Below are positions 9,491 through 19,258 of a stretch of DNA of 22,500 nucleotides, one piece after another. Source of the stretch: Theodoxus fluviatilis (lineage: Eukaryota; Mollusca; Gastropoda; Cycloneritida; Neritidae); NCBI GenBank assembly GCA_034096865.1, contig JAWQFJ010000564.1, positions 114,234-136,733 on the forward strand, written 5' to 3'. Below the pieces are notes generated by a model that saw only the letters and a program-made list of their open reading frames with translations, ran no database searches and had not been told where the DNA came from. Positions within the stretch are counted from its first letter, which is position 1. Every line of letters starts with the position of its first letter. The position numbers and the translations under genes are program-made.

Positions 9491-9700
9491 GGGTGAATGG
9501 CAAGTACTACCGTGATGGTGCGGAGGCCACACCCTCTCAGGAGGTGAAGGAAGAGCTGGCCAAGAGCCTGTGGGAGCTGAGTGCCCGCTACTGCCACATG
9601 GAGGGCTTCGAGTTCCTGGACGCCCCCGTCCCCCCCACCCCTGAAGAGCTGAAGGCCGCAGAGGAGGCCGCCAAGGCTGCCAAGGCAGCTGCCAAGAAGG
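9491..9700 (+). CDS. SDR exon 6: end of core, start of tail
   Basis: The acceptor GTTGCAG precedes 9491 and the donor GTGGGT begins at 9701. The exon encodes VNGKYYRDGAEATPS, the conserved SGKYF/GKYY segment near the SDR C-terminus, then LAKSLWELSARYCHMEG, the final helix (compare RLWE-S in RDHs). In relatives the protein ends about here. Instead the frame continues through a proline-rich linker (APVPPTP) into an Ala/Lys/Glu helix-like stretch, EELKAAEEAAKAAKAAAKK. This is the first part of the unusual tail. Confidence 0.94.
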
Positions 9701-9721
9701 GTGGGTCTGATTGTCCTTCAT

Positions 9722-9812
9722 CTCCTGTCCTGTCCTGTCTTGTCCTGTCCTGTCCTGTCTTGTCTTGTCTGTGTGTCTTGTCCGTGTCTCTGTCCCTGTC
9801 TGTCTGTCTGTC

Positions 9813-9848
<36 letters not shown>

Positions 9849-9901
9849 AGTCTGTCTATGTGTGTGTCTGCCTGTCTCTATGTATGTATGTATGTATGTA
9901 T
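9722..9901. repeat. Compound microsatellite in intron 6
   Basis: Successive blocks of TCCTG/TCTTG pentamers, TCTG tetramers, TG dinucleotides and finally ATGT tetramers run without a break. The block sits immediately against the dispersed element at its right. Many short retroposed elements carry or seed such tracts. Confidence 0.93.
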
Positions 9902-10212
9902 AATGTACTTGTATTGCGCGCACTTCCAGCCCAAAGGCTGCTCAGTGGCACATGCATCACAAATTTTCCATAGTGCTAGGATATCCCTAGTAGGGGTCGA
10001 CTAGGATCCCCTAGTCAGCAAGACGCGCTTGGCGGAAAAGGCAAGTCTTGAGGCTTCCTCTGAACGTCTGCTTTGGCTCCTGACGCAACGCCTCTGGCAG
10101 TTGATTCCATAGGACTGGTGCAGCAGAGCGGAAAGCTCGATCCCTCGACGAAGACCTTGTCGGTGGCACCCTGAGGAGATGAGAAGCACCAGACCCCAGA
10201 TTTCTAGGGGGG
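9902..10212. repeat. Dispersed SINE/MITE-like element, unclassified
   Basis: A block of higher GC sits between two microsatellites in intron 6. It includes GCGCGCACTTCCAGCCCAAA, a CTAG-rich cluster of small palindromes (9978-10016), and downstream segments such as GGCAAGTCTTGAGGC and GTTGATTCCATAGGACTGG. From memory, sequences of this style are common interspersed repeats in marine invertebrate genomes. I cannot name the family. No clean terminal repeats or target duplication are visible, so the boundaries are approximate. Confidence 0.5.
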
Positions 10213-10270
10213 CAGTGTCTCTGTCTGTCTGTCTGTGTGTCTGTCTGTGTGTGTCTGTCTGTCTCTATCT
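10213..10270. repeat. (TCTG)n/(TG)n microsatellite
   Basis: A short mixed TCTG and TG tract follows the dispersed element directly. It mirrors the TCTG/TG tract on the other side. Confidence 0.9.
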
Positions 10271-10967
10271 GACAAGTGGACCTTCCTGTTGTTTCAGTCC
10301 CTTGTGTCAGATGCTTTAAATCAAAAGCCTGTCATTTTCTTCAGTTTGCTATCAACCCTGGCCCAAGGCTTTCCTTCCTGAAGACAAGGTTTTCCTGGCT
10401 AACTTGATGCTTGTTGCTGTTGTGTTGCATACGCACAAAACTGACAAACAGATCTCAGTTCTTGGTTTCTTGGTTTATTCTTGATGCCTCTTTCTCAACT
10501 GTCCTCGTCACTGTCCTACGTCACTTTCTTCATTACATCATCGTCACTAGAAACTGTTTGTCTCGGTCCAGTCTGATTTGTGCAAGGATACAACAGTTAC
10601 AAACTTGTCAGCTTGTTGTGTAGGGCATGTGTGTTTTCACTGCTTCTGTGCTTATTTGCCCTTGCTTCTTTTACTTGTTTCCTTCCTATCTTGGAACATG
10701 GAACTGTCACATATGAGTTATGTTCAATGCGGTCATGAGTCTAACAGCATTCTACATTGCTATTGCATTTGAGGATAAGCTTACTGTTCATTAGTTTTGC
10801 TTTAAGAGAAATTCTCGAGTTGACACCTGTTTCGATGCTTGAGATGAAAGCATCAGATCATCTGGAGGGCGTGTTTTTGACGACTTAATAGTTTGGGAAA
10901 AAGTGATCAGAATTCTAAGGATGATTGCAGTTCCAACTTCACTTTGTCTACTGCACTTCATTTTCAG

Positions 10968-11012
10968 GCTCCAAAAAGGCTGCTGCTGCAGAGAAGACCG
11001 AAGAGGAAAAAA
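10968..11012 (+). CDS. SDR exon 7: 45-bp tail micro-exon
   Basis: The acceptor TTTTCAG and donor GTGAGT flank 45 bp that read G-SKKAAAAEKTEEEK-K with the split codons. It is phase 1-1 and a multiple of three, so inclusion or skipping would leave the frame of exon 8 intact. Support comes from correct phase with both neighbours, good splice sites, and a composition matching the Lys/Ala/Glu tail of exons 6 and 8. Because it is short, it is the least certain of the eight exons. Confidence 0.8.
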
Positions 11013-12093
11013 GTGAGTAGACATGTTTGGTGAGGATGGAGGCAACACACTGCTGTGTGAAGGCCATACTTGTGGATGAGTGGGGAAGCCAGCGCCACCT
11101 CCCATTCTCTGTAGTGCCCATTTTCAGTATCGGTGTATTCCACCAGTCATAAACTGTTTTGAACTGGCCTGTCTGAAGCATAACTGATTCTCATTCATAG
11201 AGCAGTAAAATGTATTGTACAAATCATCAACCAGGACACGCATTATGATGATTTATCACTGCTTTGAATGGGGTCTGTGCGCTTTCTGACGATGTAATAA
11301 CTTGAATATTGTCTAAGGTGTGGGGCCACCTGTGTGTGGGAGGTCAGATCGTCGATTTCCCTCGTAAGGGGTCAGGGGTAGACTGCCTGAGTGTTTTGGG
11401 GCCTGGTGTTCTGAAGTAGATAGTTGGAGAGCATCTCACTCATCAGGTAGTTTTATTTGTGTGTGTGTGTGTTGTTGTGTCTTCAGTGTATGCTCCTGCA
11501 GTGAGTCCACAGGAAATTTTGTTGGTGTTGACAAAATAGAGCAGTGTCATGGAGAGGAATTACACTTTCTTCCACCATGTTAGAATTTCTGTAAGCTCTG
11601 TTGCCTTCTCAAATAAGATAAACATAACCAACATTTCTCTTGGTCATTTGGCTGTAGGTTTGCAATGAAGGGGATGGCAATGTCATTCTGCAGAACTTTT
11701 TTGTGGCGAAGAGTGCATCATTGTAAGTGTCATCCCCCTTGCTTCTGTCTCTCTGCTGGGACTGTTTCTGCAGCAGTGTGTGGCAGTGGCCACTGTCACT
11801 GAAGGGAAGCTGTAGTGGGGACCGTTGTGATGATGGAAGGCAGCGGTCAAGTCCTGCGGCGAAGGAATTGGGCTAGGGCACCCATGTGACTCTCACAGTG
11901 ACCAGTAGAGGGAACCACTAAGCCCAACTCGGCTCTCCTAAGAAGAAATGGTCATGAGTTTAGTTGGTTATTTGTGGTCAGTATGCACTTGCAGGGCCAT
12001 TCCTGACTGCAATGTGGGAGTGCATGGATTAACACACCTAAGCAAAATGATGCCATGGCAAACATTACTTACGCGTGTATGCATTTCTTGCAG
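11013..12093 (+). other. Intron 7 (phase 1), no internal feature
   Basis: GT at 11013 and AG at 12092-12093 (TTTCTTGCAG). Apart from a short TG run at about 11458-11471, I see unique sequence and no embedded gene. Confidence 0.8.
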
Positions 12094-12290
12094 AGGAGGA
12101 AGGAGGAGAGAAGGAGGAGGCAGCCAACGGCGAGGGCAAGACGGATGGAGCAGACAGCGGGGAGGAGAAGAAGGAGGAGGAGACGAGCCCAGCCACAGAG
12201 GCCAAGGAGGAGGTGGAGGATGCTGGGGACATGAAGAAGGCCGAGGTCACCGAGGAGACTCCCAAGATCACGGAGACGGCTGCGCAGTAG
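12094..12290 (+). CDS. SDR exon 8: acidic C-terminal tail, stop
   Basis: The last coding exon encodes residues 352-415 and ends in TAG at 12288-12290. The peptide is dominated by Glu, Lys, Ala, Gly and Thr (for example GGEKEEAANGEGKTDGADSG and KKAEVTEETPKITETAAQ), with no Cys, Trp or aromatic residues and no membrane segment. It is predicted to be disordered and net acidic. The frame matches exon 7 in phase 1, and third positions are GC-rich as in the core exons, which supports coding. The function of the tail is unknown. It could be a solubility, docking or PEST-like degradation segment. Confidence 0.88.
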
Positions 12291-12470
12291 ATGGCGGCCC
12301 CCAAGGTGTTGCCGTGCTGTCTGGGGCCTGTCCACGCCTCTCTTTTTCCCGTTTGCTTTGCTGCCATGCTGTGGCCATGCAACAGCTGATGGTCTCTGGC
12401 CTGGCATCCTGTCCAGAGAATGATACTTCTCGTGTCTGGGTTGCTTGCGCTGTGAACCTGACGCATTGTA

Positions 12471-12558
12471 GGGCAAGCCTTCTCTGCATTAATTCCCCAG
12501 GGCTGTCGACTGCCTCGCACCACAGCAGGCCTGGAATTAATGTAGACAGGGCTTGCCC
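12471..12558 (+). repeat. 88-nt hairpin in the 3'UTR
   Basis: Arms 12471-12496 and 12533-12558 are inverted copies of 26 nt that differ at three places. As RNA, 23 pairs are Watson-Crick, two are G-U and one is a C-C mismatch. The 36-nt interior (12497-12532) can extend the stem with a bulge. It lies 180 nt after the stop codon. It could be a structural element, a microRNA-precursor-like hairpin, or the remains of a palindromic MITE. The flanks show no obvious target duplication. Confidence 0.75.
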
Positions 12559-12748
12559 AGTGTTGCAAGAATCTTTTGTGTTACTGCCAAATGGTGCCAG
12601 CCATGCGATGTGACCAGTTTGAGTTTGGATGATCAGTCTAAGCTTTGCATTTTGGGGGGAGGTTTCCGTAGGTGTTAGACATTGTCATTGATGAGCCTCA
12701 AAGTTCTATGGGGTTACCAAATGCTGCCAGTATTGAGGGACAGAAGTA

Positions 12749-12805
12749 TTCTTGTAGGTAGTCTTTGTTCTTGGAGGGAGTCCTTGTTCTTGTAGGGAGT
12801 CCCCA
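12749..12805. repeat. 19-bp triplicate in the 3'UTR
   Basis: Three imperfect copies of TTCTTGTAGGGAGTCYTTG start at 12749, 12768 and 12787. Confidence 0.75.
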
Positions 12806-12940
12806 CAGTCGCTGCCAAAGCCATGAAGGGAATCGGCACCATGGGATAGGTGCAGCTGACTAAAGCTGAGGTGGCTAGTATGGAGAGGGAGCCCACTAGG
12901 CAGCGTGCTCATCAGGCCCTGCATGGCTGCCCTCCCCCAT

Positions 12941-13245
12941 GCAGCGCTGTCCCACTTTCCCCATGCAGCGCTGTCCCTCTTCCCCCACGAAGCGCTGTCC
13001 CTCTTCCCCCATGCAGTGCTGTCCCTCTTTCCCCATGCAGCGCTGTCCCACTTCCCTCATGCAGCGCTGTCCCTCTTCCCCCACGAAGCGCTGTCCCTCT
13101 TCCCCCACGAAGCGCTGTTCCTTTCCCCCCTCGAAGCGCCATCCCTCTTCCCCCATGAAGTGCTGTCCCTCTTCCCTCACACAGCGCTGTCCCTCTTCCC
13201 TCACACAGCGCTGTCCCTCTTACCCCATGCAGCGCTGTCCCTCAG
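12941..13245. repeat. 24-bp minisatellite, 13 copies
   Basis: Units beginning GCAGCGCTGTCCCTCTTCCC recur every 24 bp from 12941 to about 13245. Recurrent variants are ACGAAG or ACACAG in place of ATGCAG, and CACTT in place of CTCTT. Each unit carries AGCGCT (Eco47III/AfeI site). The array is strongly pyrimidine-biased on the plus strand. Open frames on both strands follow from the period of 24 and are not judged coding. Confidence 0.95.
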
Positions 13246-14161
13246 GCAGCGAAAGCTTTCTTAGTACAGGGTCTAGATGTTGTACAGTCAGCATGGTCTA
13301 CATCGTCATACAGTGCATTTGCACACTTGCTGACAAAGGATTTTAAAAGCACTTGGTAGCCAGTTGAACATGGCAGGTTGCTGTCCCTTTGTCGGCACTG
13401 TTCACAAGTGTGACAAACACCACAAAGATTGCCACCAAAACATGTCGTGTTGATTTTTGGACTGACACATTTGTGACTTGTAAATTTCTCAGAAAAATGG
13501 CTACCTGCTTCTGTGCAGCTGTGATGACCACCCATTCCACCAAGCTCCAGTGTGGAGCAGGCCTGCCTCCCATGGGAAGTGTTTGCCCCCAAGATATCCA
13601 CACCAGCATGACAAGAGTGATCCTTGGTGCCCACTCCTCTTTGTAGCTGCAGTCCTAGTGTGGTAGCGTTTCTGTGACTGGCACCTCTCACTCCAGCTCT
13701 CAGACTGGCTGGAAGCGTTCCATCAGTAGAGATGTAGAAGAGTAGCTCATCCATGCCATGCCAGTGTCCTCTGCAAGGCTCTGTTCATACGCTGCGTAGC
13801 CATGTAGAATTCCACCCCAGTACATTCTTGAGTAGGGAAGGGACTCCAGTCAGTAGGATGATCTTGTTTGCCAAGAGACATGTTTGTTTGTATTAGGTCA
13901 CAGCTTACTTTGTGATTGTTCTTTGGGCCCAGTATTTGCTGACACACAATCTGGTGGGGATTAGTGTGATGAAACTGTTTCTTGGATGTGGTCAGCACGC
14001 TGATAGCTGGCGCTGCCGTGATGTAGATTTCAGTGCTCTGCAGATGAGAAGCACTATGCCAGTGTTCTTGGGTAACAGGCCTGGTGGTGCAGAAGACAAA
14101 AGCTGAGAAAAGGGCAAAGGTCATTCCTAGTAGTTGCCTTCCCTGTCTTGTATGCTGCCTT
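13246..14161. other. Unique non-coding stretch
   Basis: No exon, repeat or RNA gene can be supported. A 170-codon minus-strand frame (13242-13754) has no recognisable motif, overlaps the edge of the 24-bp array and shows no splice or composition support. I treat it as chance. Confidence 0.5.
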
Positions 14162-14306
14162 GCTGTGGCCAGTAGACAGACTGGTGCCAGGCTGTGGCCA
14201 GTAGACAGACTGGTGCCAGGCTGTGGCCAGTAGACAGACTGGTGCCAGGCTGTGGCCAGTAGACAGACTGGTGCCAGGCTGTGGCCAGTAGACAGACTGG
14301 TGCCAG
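14162..14306. repeat. 29-bp tandem repeat, five copies
   Basis: The unit starts GCTGTGGCCAGTAGACAGAC and continues TGGTGCCAG. It is repeated five times with practically no variation (starts at 14162, 14191, 14220, 14249 and 14278). Near identity indicates recent duplication. Confidence 0.95.
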
Positions 14307-15963
14307 GCTGTGTCTGATGAGGTGGCACTCTTGCTGCCCCCTGTGGCGAGTGGTGGAAGGAGCTGGAGGAGGAGGGACTGGGTGTCCAGTGGCCTTGTCT
14401 TGTGGCTGCTGAGGTGGGCACTGTATGTGGGTGCCGAGTGTGGCCCTTGTGCTGTGATCACTGGTCAGGGAAAGTCTGGCATCACAATTCCTGGTACCGC
14501 CATCAAGCTTTGCTCCGTCACGTGTCTGCTGACAAAACCACATGAGCGTATTCTGATGATGATAATGATGGTGGTGATGAAGTATTCCGCTGCGCATTTT
14601 GATATGCTTTTTACTTCCATTGTCATTCTTTGTGTAGTCTGGCATTTGCAACACACGTAAAGAATGCTTCTAGTTTGTGTTCTTCATATTCAGCTATTTA
14701 ATTTATGTGTAATGCCAGTTATATCATCATGGACCAAGTGGACACTTTTGTTTGCTTGTTTTATATCAAATTAGTGTGCAGTTTTTGATCTTTTAAGCTT
14801 TTTGAGCTTTTTCTCATTCTTTGGAAACTATTGTATGCATTGTTTGTATTGGTTTTATACCTGGATTTTAATCTTGTATCATCATGATGTATCTCACTAG
14901 TCTTATACACTGCTGTCTTTTGACAACCATGTTTGAACAGTTTTGTACAAAGAGCTTTGTGCTGTCTTTGAACAAACAGAAAGCCTGCTTCGTGTTCATT
15001 TGCTTCCATAACAAGCTCTTGTTCATTCTGAAAATCCTTGTAGAAATGTTTGGCTGCAGCGTATGGCCAGAACAGCTTGATGTCCTCTAGTCTGCTGGGA
15101 GCCCCGGCTGCTGGCGTTGGCAGCTGCACCGGCTCTGCCAGGACTGGAAAGGGCTCTCCCCTCACAGCCACTCGCAGTCAGGGCGTCCAGTCAGAATCCA
15201 ATCTGTAGGAATCAAAGCAGTATATTTCTTTCAATCAGAAAATGCTCAGAACTAGATTCAGGACAATGTTCTTGATCTGACCTTGGCCTGGACTGCTGAG
15301 GACTGGGTGTGAGGGAGGAGGACCGCGGGACCAAAGCATTGAAAGGGCCAAACAGCAACCCACACCATGCTGTGCCACCTGTCAGCAAGAGGAAACACAA
15401 CTAACATTGGCTCTGTAGGAAAAAACATTTTGTTCCTTTCTCATTGAAGGCCCGATGTAATTTTTATACCATCATGTGGACATATTTTGAATGGTGTACA
15501 ACTGAAGCCATTTTGTATTGCCGCTGTCCTTCAATGCTTGTGTTGATGCCTGCCGTTTGCCGGGGCCTGATGAGATGTTCTCTGCCTTGTTTCTCCTTGT
15601 GTCCATGTGATTCCTCCAAAGTGAATGCAATATTTTGGGTACTGATTTTACTTCCCCATTTGTATGGCTTTGCCCCCCGCTGGGTAGCCTGCCTGTATTG
15701 GAGTGGAATGGTGCTGTTTGGTTTTTTGCTACCTTTTGTGGCCAGTAGTATTGATACCTGTCTCTCCCACCACCCTGCTGCTCATGGCCTGTTCATTCCA
15801 TTGGTTTCACTCATGCTGTGGCCTTCACTGGAGTTGTGCTCATGTGTTTTGTGACTCAAGTCGTCGGACAACCCGTCAAGTTGTAGTCTAGCGCGTCTGA
15901 TGAGAAACTGCATTTCCCTCGCCTTGCTGCACATCCTGCCCTGCTCCATCTTAGGAGCTGGGG
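14307..15963. other. Unique T/G-rich non-coding stretch
   Basis: A short GATGAT/GGTGAT trinucleotide patch lies near 14555-14581. The rest is unique sequence with T-rich plus-strand composition and no supported gene. It could be distal 3'UTR of the SDR gene or intergenic DNA. Confidence 0.45.
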
Positions 15964-16129
15964 AGGTGCTCGGTGCCATGGTTTCTATCTGCCAGTATTG
16001 TCTTGCACTCCAAACTCTCTTGCAGGAATTGGTTGTGGCTGGAGAGAGGTGCTCGGTGCCATGGTTTCTATCTGCCAGTATTGTCTTGCACTCCAAACTC
16101 TCTTGCAGGGATTGGTTGTGTCAAGTTAC
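15964..16129. repeat. 83-bp tandem duplication
   Basis: The segment beginning AGGTGCTCGGTGCCATGG at 15964 is repeated 83 bp later at 16047. Its end (TTGCAGGAATTGGTTGTG versus TTGCAGGGATTGGTTGTG) differs at only one place before the copies diverge. Confidence 0.93.
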
Positions 16130-16777
16130 AGATTTGCTCATGCTTAGGAAAAAACTTTGGATTGGAGTTTTGACACACTTAATTAAATGGAATTGTGTGG
16201 AACAAATTTCCTTTACTTGGTGTCATTCCATCGTACAATTGGCAGGAAATTAGAAAGGGTAGCAGCATTATAAGTCTGTACACAAGTCATTTCTTCATTG
16301 GTGCTCTGTCCAGAGGAAGTATCAAGTCAGTTGTCGGTGGCTCACACTGAAGACTGCATGGCTTGCCTACAAGCACAACTGTCAATGCTCTGGAGAGGCT
16401 GCTGAGCAAAAAGAAGAGCAGTGATGCCAAAAATGGTACTTTCTGTGAACAAGCCTAACTCTGAGTCTGTGACTGGTGCTTGCTTCCTGCTGGGTAGAAA
16501 TTGGACTTCAGTACTGCCAGGGTGCAATGGGAGCGTGGTGCAGAGGAGGGAGACGAGTTGTTCTCTGTAGACAGGGAGAGCTGCCAGGGTGCCATTTCCA
16601 CAGATCTGCTCTGTCACTTGGCTGGGGACAATGCTTGTCTCACTGCAGCGCTTCTTGCTGCAGGAGCCTTGCACTGGAGCATGCAGTACTCGGCAGTGCT
16701 GCAGCTCCCATGCCCCTTGCATGCTCCTTTCAACAGCATAGACTTGTCTGCTCCTCACACCTTGCTGTGCAAGTTGG
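16130..16777. other. Unique non-coding stretch
   Basis: Contains ATTAAA at 16182-16187, followed by a GT-rich segment, which is a possible polyadenylation site for a long SDR 3'UTR. A 222-codon minus-strand frame (16342-17010) spans the 33-bp duplication and has no recognisable domain. I do not call it a gene. Confidence 0.4.
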
Positions 16778-16840
16778 GCTGCCAGGCTTGATTCTTGCTG
16801 CAGGAGTGCAGCTGCCAGGCTTGATTCTTGCTGCAGGAGT
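16778..16840. repeat. 33-bp tandem duplication
   Basis: GCTGCCAGGCTTGATTCTTG and the following bases at 16778 recur at 16811, with the match ending at 16840. Confidence 0.92.
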
Positions 16841-19258
16841 CTGATGAGAAGTTTTTGTGGACACTGGAAAAAAGCGCATATAGAGGATGTGTAGGGCCGC
16901 CATCGGAGGCCATCGGCAACTGGAACCAGCTCTGGAAGGTGTCCAAGCATGCAAGCAAGAGTGAGCAAGCTTGCCCTCTCGGGAGGGTCAGGACAATACA
17001 GAAATGTCACTTTTCTTGCTGCAAATTTTGAGTGTCTAATGGAGATGCTTGTCTGTTCATTCCTGCAGATTTCACATGTGGTGATCAGCTGTCTAACTGA
17101 TAACTTTTTGTACTCTCATGAAGTCAAACATGCGATAAGTTTTGTGGTTTAAGTAACAGCTGATGGTTAATTTTTTTACTGCTTTTGGAAATCAATTCTC
17201 TCATGCCTTTTGAAACTTTATTTTCATACATGACTATTTTCTCTCAAATTGGACCTATTTTCTGTGACATTTGATATGGACTTGCTGTGCTTTGAAGGAA
17301 AATCCCATAAAGTGTGCTTATTAGGTTCTACCTTGAAGTAGCGAGGAAAGAGTGAAATGGCTAACTTATGCTCTGTGCTGCACCATTAGGTAGGATTTGT
17401 GTCTGTTATTCTGCATTGTTTATTTCTGTTGGGTCATGGATGTATTTGGGGTTTTGTGTACCATTTTGACATCTTCTGTATTGTTCATCAGGTAATAATA
17501 ATGAAGCATTGATCACACTGTACTCTTCTACTTAATGTGTATTTATTTTAGAGGCATCTCACAAGTTGACTGCTTATTCTGAATATACTTTTTCCAGGAA
17601 TGTCTTGGCGCTAACTACCATTTTCCCTGTAGAGCATGGGACTGCCGGCTTGTTGAATTTGAAACGGTGTTCTTTTGTGGCTAGCAGACCCAGTGCTGTC
17701 CAGACTTCCTGTGTTGATGTGCAAGGCTATTTATGTGTCGGCTTTCCCTAGCGGTTTTTGAACTGTTTTTCAGGCGCTGGAAGTATGCTTCATTCTTGGG
17801 TCTTTTACACTGCTGGCACCCTGTCTTGGAGCATGCAAGCCTGTGCCAATTCCTTGTTGTGCCCTACAGAAGGGTCTTCAATGGAACAGCGAGTGAGCTC
17901 CGTACCGTAGTGCCTGCAAGTCCTGGCATGGCACCTGTCAGCACTTGCAGTATTCATGCTTTGAGACTTTACTGACTGTGGAGGGCCGACATGTCTGTGG
18001 CATGAAGAGAGCAGCGCTCCTTTCTTGGAGTGGCGCCCAGGCTAGAGAGTCTTTCTGTGTCGTAGTGCCCTTCCATCTGGTGTGCTCATCAAATTGGTTG
18101 TGGCGGCACCTCAATCTTTAACTGCCTGCGTATGTTCTCTTGCTTCTGTAGTAGTGCCAGGAAGGGCGGGAGATGGTGAGGGGTGCAGTGCTGTGGCCAG
18201 AGTGGAGAGGAGAGACAGTGGGCGGTGCCAGCAGTGTCAAAGCCCCACAGAACCTGACCTGTGTCAACTTGAATACTTTTTGTATTAAAATCATGCATGC
18301 GGCACAGTCTGTTCTCTTGTTGTCTGTCTTTGCTTATACCGTACCCATGTCAAGGTCTTGGCAAGGGAATGGCTGTGGAACTTGATGCCAGAGAACAAAG
18401 TCGAATAATTGAACGCTCTTGGTGTGGAGGCAGGGGCTGGATAGACAATGGAGCAGCACCAACCATGCTATGAATTGTGCATTCAAGAATTGACAGACCA
18501 AGAGCCCTTCATGCAAGGAACTGAGGTGATAGTCCCAGTTTACACTGCTGTCATCATTACTTGCAACCAAACACGCCTCTAACTACTGTTTTTTCTTGGG
18601 GGTGATTTCAACACGGACAGCTACAGTTATGAAACAGAGTTTTAAGAAAGGGAGATGCAGGAAATAAAAAATTTGCAAATTCGTCAGCATATCACATGCA
18701 CCAAAGTGTATGACGACCATTTTAAACAAAACTTTCCACTGACTGAAATTTCCATGCTGCTAACAGAAGATCTGCCATGCAGCTCCGACTGCCTGACACC
18801 CTGAGATCTAATGTCAGGCAGTGGTCTCGGTGTTCACTGCAGGCAAAAGCAGAACAGAAGAATTCCCAAGAATACTACTTGTGCATTGTGAAAGTTTTAA
18901 CCAGGTTAAAATGAATTTGGCTAAATTGGCCCCATTCTTGTCGTGTTAGTTCGAGTGTTGTAGAGCTGTGTCTGATGTCCTTGACCTATTGATGGTTGCA
19001 CACATGACCCTGGACAAGCAGGACACAAAGCTGTTGTGAAAGTGTCAATTGTCACAACTGTTCCATGAAAAGAGTTCAGTTCCTGTAAACAAAATATGAA
19101 TGGATTGTTGCCTCACAGTGGCTGTAGATATCTAGCAGCCAAGAGAACAGAACTGGCAACATACAGATGGTGTGATCCAGCATGCTGGCCCTCAAGAGTG
19201 GGTGAGCAACTTTGGAGAAACACAGCCGTAAATAATGCTGTTTGAGTGTGAAGGGCAA
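16841..19258. other. Unique non-coding stretch
   Basis: About 2.4 kb without a supported gene, RNA or repeat. It has ATTAAA at 18284-18289 and AATAAA at 18663-18668. Short frames in it do not resemble known families. Confidence 0.45.

Larger units (their letters stand above)
9701..10967 (+). other. Intron 6 (phase 1) with repeats
   Basis: GT at 9701 and AG at 10966-10967 (TTTTCAG). It contains the compound microsatellite (9722-9901), the dispersed element (about 9902-10212) and a TCTG tract. From 10271 to 10967 I see only unique, T-rich sequence. Confidence 0.85.
4788..12290 (+). other. SDR gene, RDH/LPOR-like, eight visible exons
   Basis: This is the gene span. Joining eight exons (4788-4975, 5529-5700, 6391-6510, 7345-7506, 8769-8930, 9491-9700, 10968-11012, 12094-12290) gives an uninterrupted frame of 1,256 nt ending in TAG. 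Every internal junction has GT and AG. The first intron is phase 0 and the remaining six are phase 1. From the ATG at 4796 the product is 415 residues. Residues 1 to about 308 form a classical Rossmann-fold NAD(P)-dependent oxidoreductase resembling retinol dehydrogenases 11-14 and, in the LDLA-SVR and YKxSK-N regions, protochlorophyllide reductase. Residues about 309-415 are a Glu/Lys/Ala-rich tail not usual in the family. Substrate and localisation cannot be read from the sequence. An upstream exon with a membrane anchor may be missing, because the first exon starts at an AG acceptor in phase 1. Confidence 0.93.
12291..12940 (+). other. 3'UTR of the SDR gene, at least proximal part
   Basis: Sequence after the stop shows no further coding. 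It contains the hairpin at 12471-12558 and the 19-bp repeat at 12749-12805. By eye I find no AATAAA between the stop and 18663. ATTAAA occurs at 16182-16187 and 18284-18289. The 3' end is therefore undetermined. It may use a variant signal or lie kilobases downstream. Confidence 0.5.

Noticed and set aside
12850..13264. Frames of about 100-135 codons over the 24-bp array on both strands
   Set aside because: The period is divisible by three and the array lies after the SDR stop codon. No evidence of translation.
13242..13754. 170-codon minus-strand frame with many Cys
   Set aside because: No recognisable family, opposing plus-strand frames are equally open, and it overlaps the array edge.
16342..17010. 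222-codon minus-strand frame
   Set aside because: It spans a tandem duplication, has no domain or splice support, and its composition matches the surrounding non-coding DNA.
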